From Ignavibacteriota bacterium (GTDB lineage: Bacteria > Bacteroidota > Ignavibacteria > Kapaibacteriales > UBA2268): a stretch of 64,000 nt of DNA. Each line of letters begins with the position of its first letter. Positions within the stretch are counted from its first letter, which is position 1. The notes beneath the pieces were generated by a model that saw only the letters and a list, made by a program, of their open reading frames with translations, was not told the DNA's origin and did no database searches. Shown here one piece after another: positions 9,490 to 18,266 of the stretch. Location of the stretch: NCBI GenBank assembly GCA_019637995.1, contig JAHBUQ010000003.1, positions 248,001 through 312,000 on the forward strand. Direction: 5' to 3'. Position numbers and translations under genes: made by a program.

Positions 9490-10367
9490 ACATAAGTGCA
9501 GCTATAGTTACATACAACAGATTAGACTTTCTAAAAAAGCTGATAATTGCTCTAAACAATCAATCCCGAAAACCTGATAGAATTATAGTAGTAAACAACT
9601 CCTCAACTGACGGTACTTCTGAATTTCTTGAAACTTGCGACGGAATAGAAGTCATAACACAGCCAAATTGGGGAAGCTCAGGCGGGCAATTTACATCAGC
9701 AAAATATTGCTACGAAACCGGCTCTGAATGGATTTGGCTTATGGATGATGATGTCATTCCGAGAACGGATGCACTCAAAAATTTGCTTGCCGCTATTGAC
9801 GAAAATCGTATTCACGTGCCTCTCAGGCTTAATCCGGACGGAAAAGTAAATCAGGGCGATACATTGGAGCTGAATTATTCAAATCCATTCAAAAGTATCT
9901 GGAAAAGGATAATTGATGCTGAAATTCCAACCGAAAGAATAATCCCTGCTGAAGGGATAACATTTGAAGGACCGCTCTTTCATCGGAATTTAATCACCGA
10001 TATCGGACTGCCAGAATTTGGATTCTTTATCTATGCCGATGATACTGATTTTTTTTCTCGTGCAGTTAAAAAAGGATACAAGAGTTTCATTATCTCAAAC
10101 GCTGTTTCGGACAGACTGCTTCCTGTGGGCGAACTTGGCAGGTTCGATTGGAAAACATATTATATGATAAGAAATCAGATTGCCCTCGATGTACTCAATG
10201 CACCTTTTGAAGTAAGAGTTATGAGACCATTTGGCTACCTTATTTCGTGGCTTAGTCGCGCTAAAGGATTATCCGAGTACAAAACAGTATTAAAAGCATT
10301 TTTTGATGGCTATTTTTATAAAAAGCATGACAAAAATATTGAATTTGATTTGAAAATTAATGGATGA
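9486..10367 (+). CDS. Glycosyltransferase, family 2 (GlfT/WcaA-like)
   Basis: A 293-residue GT-A enzyme. It starts with AAIVTYNRLDFLKKLI and VVNNSSTDGT, the nucleotide-binding half. The metal-binding DXD is seen as WLMDDDVIPR. A later acidic motif, YADDTDFFSRA, sits where GT2 galactofuranosyl- and rhamnosyltransferase-like enzymes keep the catalytic base. It is the last gene of the SGNH-acyltransferase-GT4-GT2 cassette and is followed by a strong bidirectional hairpin. There are no membrane helices, so it is likely cytosolic and acts on a lipid-linked acceptor. Confidence 0.88.
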   Translation: MNISAAIVTYNRLDFLKKLIIALNNQSRKPDRIIVVNNSSTDGTSEFLETCDGIEVITQPNWGSSGGQFTSAKYCYETGSEWIWLMDDDVIPRTDALKNLLAAIDENRIHVPLRLNPDGKVNQGDTLELNYSNPFKSIWKRIIDAEIPTERIIPAEGITFEGPLFHRNLITDIGLPEFGFFIYADDTDFFSRAVKKGYKSFIISNAVSDRLLPVGELGRFDWKTYYMIRNQIALDVLNAPFEVRVMRPFGYLISWLSRAKGLSEYKTVLKAFFDGYFYKKHDKNIEFDLKING

Positions 10368-10416
10368 GTTTACTTCATTTACTTAATATCAATAAAAATT
10401 AAACCCACAATCATAA

Positions 10417-10459
10417 AAAAAATGTCACTCTGAGCTTTAGCTTCAAAATGACATTTTTT
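10417..10459. terminator. Bidirectional hairpin terminator between convergent genes
   Basis: An 11-bp perfect inverted repeat (AAAAAATGTCA at 10417-10427 and its complement at 10449-10459) has A-runs on one side and T-runs on the other. It sits between the GT2 gene (plus) and the TPR gene (minus) and can stop transcription from both sides. Confidence 0.8.
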
Positions 10460-10490
10460 CAAATTCAAATTTCAGAACTTTATTCAGCAA

Positions 10491-12203
10491 CTATTGACAT
10501 TGACCTGCATCTTCGAGAGATTTCAAATTTTTAGATGCACTGGCATTTTTTGGATCGAGCTTTAATACTTTTCTGTAATTTGTGCATGCCAGTTTTCCGT
10601 TGCTTAAATTATGATAAGCAATAGCAGCATAAAGATAAGCAAAAGGTTCATTTTCGTAAACTTTCGCCCAGTCTTCAGCAATTTTTGCCACTTCATTGAA
10701 TTTCTTCATATCCAAATACATACCGGCTAATTTACTGTAAGCCTGAGTAAGAACAAAACCATTATTAGCAGTATCTCCTTTAGCAATTTCTATAGTACTT
10801 TTAAAAATGCTGTCAGCTGCATTGAAATTTTCGAGCGAAGCAAACGCATCGGCAAGTGATATTCTGGAAAATAAGAATTCGTTGTTGGCTTCAATTGATT
10901 TTTGCAAAGGTTCAATTGCTCCCTGAGCATCACCGGACTGAATATGCGATAAACCCAAATAATAATATACTATATGCTGATATTCGTCTGTACAAGCTCC
11001 AACATTAATTCTTTTGTTTAGTACAGCTATTGATTTGTCATAAATTTTCAATTTTTGATATAGGATACCCATTTGATTCATAATTCTGCAACTTGCTTCC
11101 GGGTCAACTTCCACAGCTTTTTCCCAAATTTCAAGTGCTTTCAGAGTATCATCAAGCAGTAAATGAGCTTGTCCCCAACGTTGAATATCAATTGCCGGTA
11201 AAGCTGTATCTTGCGAAATAAATTCAAACTGTTTAACTGCTTTGTCATATTGCTTTGTATCAAATAAGCACAATGCTTTTAAATAATTTGCTTGTTTACG
11301 AACTGAGTCAATCTCGCCTGCTACAATATCAAGGTGCTTAATAGCAGAATCACAGGCACCAATTTTCTCAAGTGATTGAGCTAAATACCATCTGCCAAGT
11401 GAGCCGGAAGGACGCAGTATTACAAAATTATTTAATGATTTAGCTGCATTTCCATATTGACCACCAAAGAATAGCAAACGACCTTGCTCATAGAATGCAC
11501 GTGCATTATTTGGGTCTTGTTGAGTAATTTTGTTCCACTCGTCAAGAGAGCGGTTATAGAGTTCATTCATCAATTCCTGGTCAGTTTCCTGATTTCCAAG
11601 CCTGAAATATGCAATAGCAAGCTTTACGCGGGCATCTACATTTTTGTCATCAAGAAGAAGAGCTTCTTCAAAATTCATTCTTGCAAGCTCAAAAACTCGC
11701 TGACGAAGATATAAATCCCCTAAAGCAATGAATGCGGCAGGTGACTTCTTGTCAAGTTCACGTGCCTGAGTAATTAACATTTCTGCTCTATTAAGTGAAT
11801 CTGTACGCAAATAAGCATTGGCTAATTCAAGATATACAGATTGATCTTTTTGATTTTTTTTGACACCTTCGATAAGAAACTCGATAGCTTCATTGTGCTT
11901 CCCTGACATAGATAATGCTCTGCCATATTTATTGAGGGCATTGATATTCTTTTTATCTGAATTATACGCTTTCTGGTAGGCATCATAAGCTTCATTCAAT
12001 CTATCCATTTCTATAAAAACATCGCCGGCAAGCAGCAATATTTCAACATCTTTTGGATTTTCTTTTACTGCATCCACAGCATAATTCACAGCACTTTCGT
12101 AATCACGTGCAGATACGGCTTCTTTCATCTTGTTTGCTGATTGCGTAAATGCATCAACTGTTGCAAAAATTAAAATTGCCAGTAATACTAATTTAAATTT
12201 CAT
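10491..12203 (-). CDS. Secreted TPR-repeat protein
   Basis: A 570-residue exported protein. Residues 1-20 (KLVLLAILIFATVDAFTQ) form a signal peptide. The rest is almost entirely tetratricopeptide repeats, beginning near residue 35 and still visible near 545 (YRKVLKLDPKNASASKNLKS). It is therefore a periplasmic scaffold with no catalytic motif. It is the last gene after exbB-exbD-exbD-tonB, a small membrane protein and a PstS-like lipoprotein. In Bacteroidota this gene order is common, and the TPR protein is presumed to work with the TonB energy-coupling machinery. The start ATG follows the PstS-like stop by 29 bases. Confidence 0.85.
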   Translation of the reverse strand: MKFKLVLLAILIFATVDAFTQSANKMKEAVSARDYESAVNYAVDAVKENPKDVEILLLAGDVFIEMDRLNEAYDAYQKAYNSDKKNINALNKYGRALSMSGKHNEAIEFLIEGVKKNQKDQSVYLELANAYLRTDSLNRAEMLITQARELDKKSPAAFIALGDLYLRQRVFELARMNFEEALLLDDKNVDARVKLAIAYFRLGNQETDQELMNELYNRSLDEWNKITQQDPNNARAFYEQGRLLFFGGQYGNAAKSLNNFVILRPSGSLGRWYLAQSLEKIGACDSAIKHLDIVAGEIDSVRKQANYLKALCLFDTKQYDKAVKQFEFISQDTALPAIDIQRWGQAHLLLDDTLKALEIWEKAVEVDPEASCRIMNQMGILYQKLKIYDKSIAVLNKRINVGACTDEYQHIVYYYLGLSHIQSGDAQGAIEPLQKSIEANNEFLFSRISLADAFASLENFNAADSIFKSTIEIAKGDTANNGFVLTQAYSKLAGMYLDMKKFNEVAKIAEDWAKVYENEPFAYLYAAIAYHNLSNGKLACTNYRKVLKLDPKNASASKNLKSLEDAGQCQ

Positions 12204-12232
12204 CTTTTAACTATACCTTTTAATAAATGTTA

Positions 12233-13153
12233 TTATTTTTCTTGTCTAAGTTTGAATTTGGCATATTCAGGAACTATGCCTTTATCCAATAAATACTTCT
12301 GTACAACTGCCTCTTTGGAAAGATATGAAGCAAACCAAAAAAATGGGGCAGTTTTATTATCTTCTTTAATATAAACTCTGATTTTGGAAATATAAGGATA
12401 CTTTCCCTGTACGATAAATCCCTGATGAACTACCTGCGGAAAAATCCTTGTTCCATTTTGATTAATAAAACCAATTTGAAGCATTTTGAAATCACTGTTT
12501 CCATAAATTTGGGATAAATATCCAATTCCTATTACATTGGAACTTTGAGATACATAATCCATAACCGAGTCAATTCCATTAAAGGTATTGATATATTTTA
12601 TTAACTCATTGCCCTTTAGTACTAAATTTTGCAGATTTGCAAATTCTGAGGAATTTGTAATATTTGATGCAAATTCAGGTTCTTTATTTAAAACAGGGAA
12701 ATAGTCGATTAATTTTTTTCTGCCGCTGAGCACTCCAACAAGTTGCTTGTCGTTTAAAGTATCGAGCGGAAAATCATTTTTGACAAAGAAAACAAGAGCA
12801 TCAGAAGCGATTATCATCTCAGGTCTGTCAACATCGTATGCTTTCATCAATGAATCTTCGTCTTTAAGGAATGACCTTGCAGTTATAATTGCATCGGTTT
12901 CTCCTGAAAGAAGAAGAGCCATTGCTCGGCGGGCGTGCAGGACTTCTAATTCAAGTTCTATTTTCGGATAGGCATTTGTATATAATGTAAAGGCAGAATC
13001 CATCAGCCCGTAAAGTGATTCATCACAGACTACATTAATTTTACCCGCGTTAATTGAGCCGTATCTCTCTCCTGCCATCTCCTCACGCTCGACATTACAG
13101 GATAGAAGGGATGTCAAAGTTAGCAACATTATTATGAACTTTTCAGTTTTCAT
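12233..13153 (-). CDS. PstS-like substrate-binding lipoprotein
   Basis: A periplasmic binding protein of the phosphate-binding (PstS-like) type. The N-terminus has a lipoprotein signal, IIMLLTLTSLLSC, with the lipid-attached Cys close to residue 19. The body begins GKINVVCDESLYGLMDSAF, and a family-type hinge with VGVLSGR and VIGIGYLSQIYG follows. No pstC, pstA or pstB gene is near, so it is unlikely to be an ordinary Pst importer. The frame could start at 13165, 13156 or 13153. The ATG at 13153 has AGGA five bases upstream and overlaps the small membrane gene by 11 bases, so I use it. The context next to tonB suggests a role in TonB-linked uptake or sensing; the ligand is unknown. Confidence 0.8.
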   Translation of the reverse strand: MKTEKFIIMLLTLTSLLSCNVEREEMAGERYGSINAGKINVVCDESLYGLMDSAFTLYTNAYPKIELELEVLHARRAMALLLSGETDAIITARSFLKDEDSLMKAYDVDRPEMIIASDALVFFVKNDFPLDTLNDKQLVGVLSGRKKLIDYFPVLNKEPEFASNITNSSEFANLQNLVLKGNELIKYINTFNGIDSVMDYVSQSSNVIGIGYLSQIYGNSDFKMLQIGFINQNGTRIFPQVVHQGFIVQGKYPYISKIRVYIKEDNKTAPFFWFASYLSKEAVVQKYLLDKGIVPEYAKFKLRQEK

Positions 13154-13355
13154 CATCTTCCTCATCTAAAAATTTGTATCTTTTCTCTTGAGAGTAATAC
13201 ATAGTAAGACGATATAAACCAAAAAGTATAAACACTGACCCGAAAACAATTCTCATTTGAGTGTCAAAATCTTCTAAAATGACACCAGTGGCGATTAAAA
13301 TTCCCAGAACGACAATCAAACCGCGTATAGAGTAATTAATGATTCGCATCAGCAT
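13143..13355 (-). CDS. Small two-helix membrane protein of the TonB operon
   Basis: A 70-residue protein with two hydrophobic helices (SIRGLIVVLGILIATGVIL and MRIVFGSVFILFGLYRLTMY) and a charged acidic tail (FLDEEDDEN). I do not know a name for it. Small proteins of this layout are often seen between tonB and the PstS-like gene in Bacteroidota, which is the only functional hint. Its 3' end overlaps the PstS-like gene. The 177-bp gap before it holds a long inverted repeat. Confidence 0.72.
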   Translation of the reverse strand: MLMRIINYSIRGLIVVLGILIATGVILEDFDTQMRIVFGSVFILFGLYRLTMYYSQEKRYKFLDEEDDEN

Positions 13356-13378
13356 ATTTTCAACTTTATTAAAATGTA

Positions 13379-13492
13379 AAGAGGTATTACAATGCCTGAT
13401 TTTCCAATTTTATTATAACTTACATCAATGCACTAAAGCATTTTTCTGTTAAAGTCATTTCAAAATGGCAGTAAGCCACTGTAATACCTCTT
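13379..13492. repeat. Long inverted repeat in the tonB operon gap
   Basis: Two 13-bp perfect arms (AAGAGGTATTACA at 13379-13391 and TGTAATACCTCTT at 13480-13492) enclose an 88-bp spacer, with weaker complementarity for some bases inside the arms. It lies between tonB and the small membrane gene, within what otherwise looks like one operon. It could be an mRNA processing or attenuation structure, or the ends of a tiny MITE-like element. I see no clear target-site duplication. Confidence 0.6.
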
Positions 13493-13532
13493 AATATTAT
13501 TTAAATAGATAACATACAAACTTTGATAAATT

Positions 13533-14327
13533 TTATCTTAGCCTGAAAGTTATCGGAATACTAACCCAGCAAGTAATTGGTTGTCCATTCTGAATAGCAG
13601 GTGTAAACAGACCATAATCATTAACAGCTTTAATTGCGGCATCGTTGAGCATGACATTATCAGAATCTTCTATAACAGAGCGGCGGACTTTACCGTCAGC
13701 ACCAACAAGAACTCTGACAATTACTCTTCCCTCAATACCGGCACGTCGAGCCATATCAGGATAAACAATACTTTTCTGCAATTTGGCAAGGTCAACCTGT
13801 GGGTCTTTTTCAACAGCGATGAAGGCATCAATATCAGGCTCTTCTTCAACTTGCTTTTTGATTTCCACTCTTGCGTTTCTATCCAAATCAATATTACCTG
13901 CAAATCCACCAAGGTCAATACCATCACCGCCGACCGATGACGCACGGGATAGCTCGTCCATTTTCGCAAATTCTTTCATATCTGCAGAAATCTGGGCATC
14001 AGGTACAGCGATTGGAGTACCTGCGCGCGAAGCAGGACCTGTTTCGTAAATCATCTGTGGAGGAGGTGCAGCTTCTAAAGCCTCAGCATCCTGCGGTGGA
14101 AGATTTTCGAGACTGAGTTTGACAATTGGAGCCATAAGAGGTACCGCATTTCGTGCAGCCTCCTGACTCTTTGAGATAAAATAATACGCTAAAAGTAACA
14201 ATATTACAATTGAAGCAGTAATTATGAATCCTTTATAGGTATTCTTTTCAATCCACGCTTTAAGTTCTACGGCACCATAACCGGATGGCGTAGGGATTTC
14301 TACTGCGATATTTGCTGATTTTGACAT
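13533..14327 (-). CDS. tonB: TonB family energy-transducing protein
   Basis: A 264-residue TonB. It has an N-terminal cytoplasmic segment and one membrane helix (about residues 33-51, FIITASIVILLLLAYYFIS), then an alanine/proline-rich periplasmic stretch and a C-terminal TonB domain. The domain contains the family motif YPDMARRAGIEGRVIVRVLV and ends in VSIPITFRLR. The cytoplasmic N-terminus of about 30 residues is longer than in classical E. coli TonB but usual in this group. It is 2 bases downstream of the second exbD, so it is almost surely coupled to it. It transmits proton-motive force to outer-membrane transporters. Confidence 0.93.
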   Translation of the reverse strand: MSKSANIAVEIPTPSGYGAVELKAWIEKNTYKGFIITASIVILLLLAYYFISKSQEAARNAVPLMAPIVKLSLENLPPQDAEALEAAPPPQMIYETGPASRAGTPIAVPDAQISADMKEFAKMDELSRASSVGGDGIDLGGFAGNIDLDRNARVEIKKQVEEEPDIDAFIAVEKDPQVDLAKLQKSIVYPDMARRAGIEGRVIVRVLVGADGKVRRSVIEDSDNVMLNDAAIKAVNDYGLFTPAIQNGQPITCWVSIPITFRLR

Positions 14328-14329
14328 AA

Positions 14330-14893
14330 TTATAACTCCGCTATTTTTGCTATTTCGTCTTCATTCATAGGAGCAATCGTAAATCTGCGTTCTCTTTCAG
14401 TAGGATTACCGTTCTCATCAATTTTCTTAGCAACTTCAGCAGTTATAGCAATTTCAGCAAGGTTCAATTCATCAAGAATGCTTACAACAGTACCATAACT
14501 TGCATTTTCAGATGGCTTGAGAGCGGTAATTAATTTATTCATTACATCAGGCTTAAGATTTTCCCTTTCGGCAAGACCTTTTAGCTGTTTAAGCTCAATT
14601 TCAGTCGGGTCTTCCTGCCCGTGGGCATAGAAAAGCTTATTATCATCCCTGACAAAAATCGTAAGAAGCATTGACTCGCCAACTTCGATTTCTGTTTTTT
14701 CAGGTGGTACCGACATCTCCATAGTTTGAGGAGTAGCCATTGTAGTTGTAAACATAAAGAAAGTCAAAAGCAGGAATGTAATATCCACAAGTGGAGTCAT
14801 ATCCAAGTGGAAACCTACTCTTTTTAGTTTCTTTCGTTTACTGGCTTTGCCTCTTTTAGATCTTTCAACTTTAAGTTGACCACCACCGGCCAT
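14330..14893 (-). CDS. exbD: ExbD/TolR biopolymer transport protein (second copy)
   Basis: A 187-residue ExbD. A basic N-terminus (RSKRGKASKRKKLKRVGFHL) is followed by the single membrane helix with its functional Asp, DMTPLVDITFLLLTFFMF, where the Asp in LVDIT lines the proton path. A periplasmic domain of about 130 residues follows. It is the second of two adjacent exbD genes, which differ in their periplasmic domains. It lies between the first exbD (56 bases upstream) and tonB (2 bases downstream). Confidence 0.93.
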   Translation of the reverse strand: MAGGGQLKVERSKRGKASKRKKLKRVGFHLDMTPLVDITFLLLTFFMFTTTMATPQTMEMSVPPEKTEIEVGESMLLTIFVRDDNKLFYAHGQEDPTEIELKQLKGLAERENLKPDVMNKLITALKPSENASYGTVVSILDELNLAEIAITAEVAKKIDENGNPTERERRFTIAPMNEDEIAKIAEL

Positions 14894-14948
14894 TTTATTA
14901 TCTCCTTAATTATATTTTAATCATAAGACGATTAAATCAATAAATTAG

Positions 14949-15458
14949 TTACTGTTTTTTCTCGGTTACATAGTCAAATTTTGTAGCAAAATTACTTCTT
15001 AGTACATCCATAGCATCACTTATCCATTTGAAGCGAAGTTTTTTATCGGCATCAATTGCAAATTTTGTTTCAGGACGAATCCTTTTTGTATTTTCAATTA
15101 ATGCATCAAGTACTTCAAGCGAAACTTGAAGCTGAGCTTTTCCTTTTAGCTCTTCAGGCACCGCTGCAGTAGCAGCCCAGATTTGCTCTCTATCAGCTTC
15201 ATTAGCAACTTCATAGTAATAAGTAGTATCTGTAGTAACCGAATCAACAGCTATTTTTATAATCGCAACATCACGGTCCGGTACTTTGGAAGTATCGGCA
15301 GTAACTTGTGGTCTTTCAATTACGAATTTCTGCTCACTTTCAGCTTGTGACTTAAATTTTGCAGTAAACATAAAGAAGGTCAACAGCAAGAAAGTGATGT
15401 CCACAAGCGGGGTCATATCAATTACAAACCCCGTTCTTTTTGGTTTATTTTTAGGCAC
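14949..15458 (-). CDS. exbD: ExbD/TolR biopolymer transport protein (first copy)
   Basis: A 169-residue ExbD with the same membrane helix signature, DMTPLVDITFLLLTFFMFTA, preceded by a short basic tail (MPKNKPKRTGFVI). Its periplasmic part (residues 40-169) differs strongly from the second copy, so the two probably form a hetero-oligomeric ExbD in the pentameric ExbB channel. Paired exbD genes are standard in Bacteroidota. It follows exbB after 35 bases. Confidence 0.92.
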   Translation of the reverse strand: MPKNKPKRTGFVIDMTPLVDITFLLLTFFMFTAKFKSQAESEQKFVIERPQVTADTSKVPDRDVAIIKIAVDSVTTDTTYYYEVANEADREQIWAATAAVPEELKGKAQLQVSLEVLDALIENTKRIRPETKFAIDADKKLRFKWISDAMDVLRSNFATKFDYVTEKKQ

Positions 15459-15493
15459 AGAGTCATCTCCTTCTGTGTTAAGTTATGCAAAAT

Positions 15494-16276
15494 TTAGCTT
15501 TTAATTCTTACAGTGAAAATCTGAGTAATACTTAAAATCGCTTCGTCAATCATATAAACAAAAGAGTCAACTTTAGTTGTGAAGTAGTTGTAAGCTACGA
15601 TTGATATGATAGCGCCTAGGAGACCACCTGCAGTATTATAAAGTGCTTCAGAGATACCAATCGAAAGCTGAATAGCTGATACAGTACCGGAAACGGCAAG
15701 TGCCTGGAATGCACGAATCATACCAAGTGTTGTACCAAGAAGACCTACAAGTACAGCAACAGATGCAATAGTTGATAGAATTACAAGGTTCTTTTCAAGA
15801 AGAGGTGTTTCGAGGTTCATAGATTCGTCAATAGCTCTCTGAACTTCAGAAACTTTTTTCTCACCCGGAAACTCAGGGTCATTCTCAATTTCTTTAAATC
15901 TGATAATTGCTGACCTAAGGACATTAGCCATAGAGCCGCGTTGTTTATCACATTCGGCAAGTGCTGCTTCCAAATCTCCTTTTGCAAGAAGGTTAGTAAC
16001 ATTTTTTATGAAGTTGGCAGGGTTTCCTTTACCTTTGGCTTTACCTATTGAGAAGGAACGCTCAAATGTAAATGTTATAGAGATTAGCACGAAAGACAAC
16101 AAAAGACCTACAAGAGGACCACCGGTATATATTGTACCGTATATATTGCCATTCTTTGGCTCATGCTTGATTTCGGGATCATTAAAATTGTCAGGATTAC
16201 CTAACACAAAGAAATAAATCATGTACGCTACAAAAAGCGAAAGTGCTATCACTATAGCATTAAATAAGTTTTTCAT
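15494..16276 (-). CDS. exbB: ExbB/TolQ/MotA-type proton channel
   Basis: A 260-residue inner-membrane proton channel subunit. A first helix (residues 5-27) is followed by a periplasmic loop, then LVGLLLSFVLISITFTFERS. A cytoplasmic segment comes next, then the paired helices LSTIASVAVLVGLLGTTLGM and SIGISEALYNTAGGLLGAII, which are the MotA/TolQ/ExbB signature. It heads the operon exbB-exbD-exbD-tonB and powers TonB-dependent receptors in the outer membrane. It is 46 bases downstream of the STAS gene. Confidence 0.93.
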   Translation of the reverse strand: MKNLFNAIVIALSLFVAYMIYFFVLGNPDNFNDPEIKHEPKNGNIYGTIYTGGPLVGLLLSFVLISITFTFERSFSIGKAKGKGNPANFIKNVTNLLAKGDLEAALAECDKQRGSMANVLRSAIIRFKEIENDPEFPGEKKVSEVQRAIDESMNLETPLLEKNLVILSTIASVAVLVGLLGTTLGMIRAFQALAVSGTVSAIQLSIGISEALYNTAGGLLGAIISIVAYNYFTTKVDSFVYMIDEAILSITQIFTVRIKS

Positions 16277-16322
16277 AGAAACAAACTCCGTTTAGAAAAA
16301 AAAAATATTTGGTTTCAAAAAA

Positions 16323-16667
16323 TTAAAAAAGTTTCTTAGCATCTTCAAGAGTATCTGCAATTGTAAATACAAGTGTAAGCTTGGTTATTACAAAAATATT
16401 TTCTATTGATTTACTGACATTACAAAGGATAATTTTTCCTCCGCGTTTAGTAAAATTTGCATGGGAGGAAATAAGCACCCCAAGTGCTGTCGAATTAAGA
16501 TAAGTAACATTATCAAGATTGATAATCAAACTGTTATGATTAGCTTCTGATAAGTTTTGCAAGTGCTGCTTTAATTCATCTGTTTCTGCACCGCCTATAA
16601 ATTGCCCTTTCAGGTGAAGGATTGCTCCACCCATTTGCTCTTCCAATCTAACTTGTGACATATTCAA
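16323..16667 (-). CDS. STAS-domain protein (anti-sigma factor antagonist type)
   Basis: A 114-residue single STAS domain. The phosphorylatable serine region reads DNVTYLNSTALGVLISS, like the DSSGLG motif of SpoIIAA/RsbV. The N-terminus GAILHLKGQFIGGAETDEL matches the first strand pair. It could be controlled by a partner-switching kinase elsewhere in the genome. It lies just upstream of exbB on the same strand and might share a transcript, but no kinase or phosphatase gene is nearby. Confidence 0.85.
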   Translation of the reverse strand: MNMSQVRLEEQMGGAILHLKGQFIGGAETDELKQHLQNLSEANHNSLIINLDNVTYLNSTALGVLISSHANFTKRGGKIILCNVSKSIENIFVITKLTLVFTIADTLEDAKKLF

Positions 16668-16839
16668 CTCCTAAAAAAAAATATAATTTTTCAATTTTGA
16701 AAATTAACTAACTTCAAAATTAGTAAATTTTTGTCAATTATCATATTACAAAAATACTTTCAATATATTTTATGGCAAAGAAATATTTGTTATCTTATAA
16801 AATACTTTACTTATTTCGTTGTAAAATATTATAATTTAA

Positions 16840-17694
16840 CTATTTCTTAACACAACCTTCTACAATTCTCAAGTGTCCTGCAAAATCCTTATGAAATTGC
16901 AAATCATAATCAGCTTCAAATATTTCTTGTATATCAGCAGCCTGATTATAAGCAATCTCCAAATAGAATCTGCCATCTGATGTCATCATATCTTTAAAAA
17001 CTTCAGCAAACTTCCTGTAAAAAAGTAATCCGTCACCATCATCAGTCAAAGCCACTCTTGGTTCGTAAAACAACTCTCTTTCATCACTCTGTTCAAATTC
17101 TTTTTTTGAAATGTACGGAGGATTTGATACTAAGACACACCAATTACCTGAAAAGTTACAATTTGTTAAGAAATCTTTTTTTTCAAATCTTATGTTCTTT
17201 ACACCATTTTTAACGGCATTATGCTTTGCGACTGCAATGGCACTATCTGATACATCAATTCCAAGAACTTCGGAGTCATCCAAAAATTTTGCCAGAGAAA
17301 TAGCAATCGCTCCGGAACCTGTTCCAATATCTAAAATTTTAAGTGGTTTTTTATTATTGTGATTCTGCAAAATCAAACTAACAAGCTCTTCAGTCTCGGG
17401 TCTTGGTATAAGTACATTTTCATTAACATTAATTTCCAAACCCATAAAAGAAGTAGAGCCAAGAATATATTGGAGAGGTTCATGCTTTGATCTTCTTATG
17501 ACCATTTCTCTGATTTTAGAAAGTTCATCCGGCTGAAGGGGCAAATCATATCTTGTGTAAAGGTTCACTCTATCGCAATTAAGTGCTTTGCCTAAAATCA
17601 GTTCGATATTCAATCTTGGTGATTCAATGTCTTTATTGGCAAAATAATCTTTACCCCAATTGATAATATCTATTATTTTCCAAATCTTTTCCAA
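16840..17694 (-). CDS. prmC: PrmC/HemK: peptide chain release factor N5-glutamine methyltransferase
   Basis: This enzyme methylates the GGQ glutamine of release factors RF1 and RF2. The 284 residues start with the helical N-terminal domain. The SAM-binding Rossmann domain follows with ILDIGTGSGAIAI (120-132) and the catalytic VSNPPYISKKEF (NPPY at 191-194). The length is normal. It stands alone between the STAS gene and HU, with 172 bases of AT-rich DNA after it. No prfA is adjacent in the window. Confidence 0.94.
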   Translation of the reverse strand: MEKIWKIIDIINWGKDYFANKDIESPRLNIELILGKALNCDRVNLYTRYDLPLQPDELSKIREMVIRRSKHEPLQYILGSTSFMGLEINVNENVLIPRPETEELVSLILQNHNNKKPLKILDIGTGSGAIAISLAKFLDDSEVLGIDVSDSAIAVAKHNAVKNGVKNIRFEKKDFLTNCNFSGNWCVLVSNPPYISKKEFEQSDERELFYEPRVALTDDGDGLLFYRKFAEVFKDMMTSDGRFYLEIAYNQAADIQEIFEADYDLQFHKDFAGHLRIVEGCVKK

Positions 17695-17881
17695 ATGATT
17701 TGATTTACTTTATTTTCAAATTTATATAATATTTGTTATACGATTTTTAGGTATTATAATTGTTAATGTTTTATTTTTTTATTTGAAATAAATTTATGGG
17801 ATGAATCATTTCGCTTTTTGAAATAAAAAAAATGAAAATATTTAAAACTCAACAAAGTGGGTAAGTACAATATTATAATAT

Positions 17882-17911
17882 AAAAAAGGCTGATGCATTT
17901 ACGCAACAGCC
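17882..17911 (-). terminator. Rho-independent terminator of the HU gene
   Basis: On the minus strand GGCTG and CAGCC pair, with a TGCG/TGCA inner stem (one G-U pair) and a TAAA loop, followed by a run of six T (17882-17887). It lies 26 bases after the HU stop codon. Confidence 0.8.
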
Positions 17912-17936
17912 CTTATAAAGTTCTGAAATAAATAAC

Positions 17937-18266
17937 TTATTTCTTCTTAGCCGCTTTTTTCTTAGCAGCCGGTTTTTTAGCAGCAACAGGGTTTACAGAT
18001 TCTGCAAGGGCTTTGCCGGGTTTAAACTTGGCAACTTTCTTAGCAGCGATTTGGATACTAGCACCTGTTTGAGGATTCTTACCGGTTCTAGCCTGTCTTT
18101 CGAAAACTGAAAATGAACCAAAACCAACTAAGGTAACATTTCCACCACCTGCCAATTCTCCTGAAATGGCGTCAATGGTTGCTTTGATTGCTTTTTCAGC
18201 TTCGACTTTCTTTAAGCCTGAGCCTTCTGCAACTGCGTTAATAAGATCTTGTTTGTTCATAGCCAT
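17937..18266 (-). CDS. HU-family DNA-binding protein with Lys/Ala-rich tail
   Basis: A nucleoid protein that bends DNA. The core matches HU: NKQDLINAVAEGSGLKKVEA, then GFGSFSVFERQARTGKNPQT, the beta-arm start, and KVAKFKPGKAL. After residue about 90 comes a short Lys/Ala/Pro tail (KKPAAKKKAAKKK), a feature of some HU proteins that adds non-specific DNA affinity. The frame opens earlier at GTG 18272. AGGAG seven bases before ATG 18266 decides the start, giving 109 residues. Confidence 0.92.
   Translation of the reverse strand: MAMNKQDLINAVAEGSGLKKVEAEKAIKATIDAISGELAGGGNVTLVGFGSFSVFERQARTGKNPQTGASIQIAAKKVAKFKPGKALAESVNPVAAKKPAAKKKAAKKK

Noticed and set aside
12233..13153. PstS-like protein considered as part of a phosphate ABC importer
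   Set aside because: No pstC, pstA, pstB or phoU is adjacent, and it is embedded in a TonB operon.
13581..14116. Several overlapping plus-strand ORFs of 80-120 codons opposite tonB
   Set aside because: They are shadows of the tonB reading frame, which has clear domain motifs; the low stop density on the other strand comes from its Ala/Glu-rich codons.
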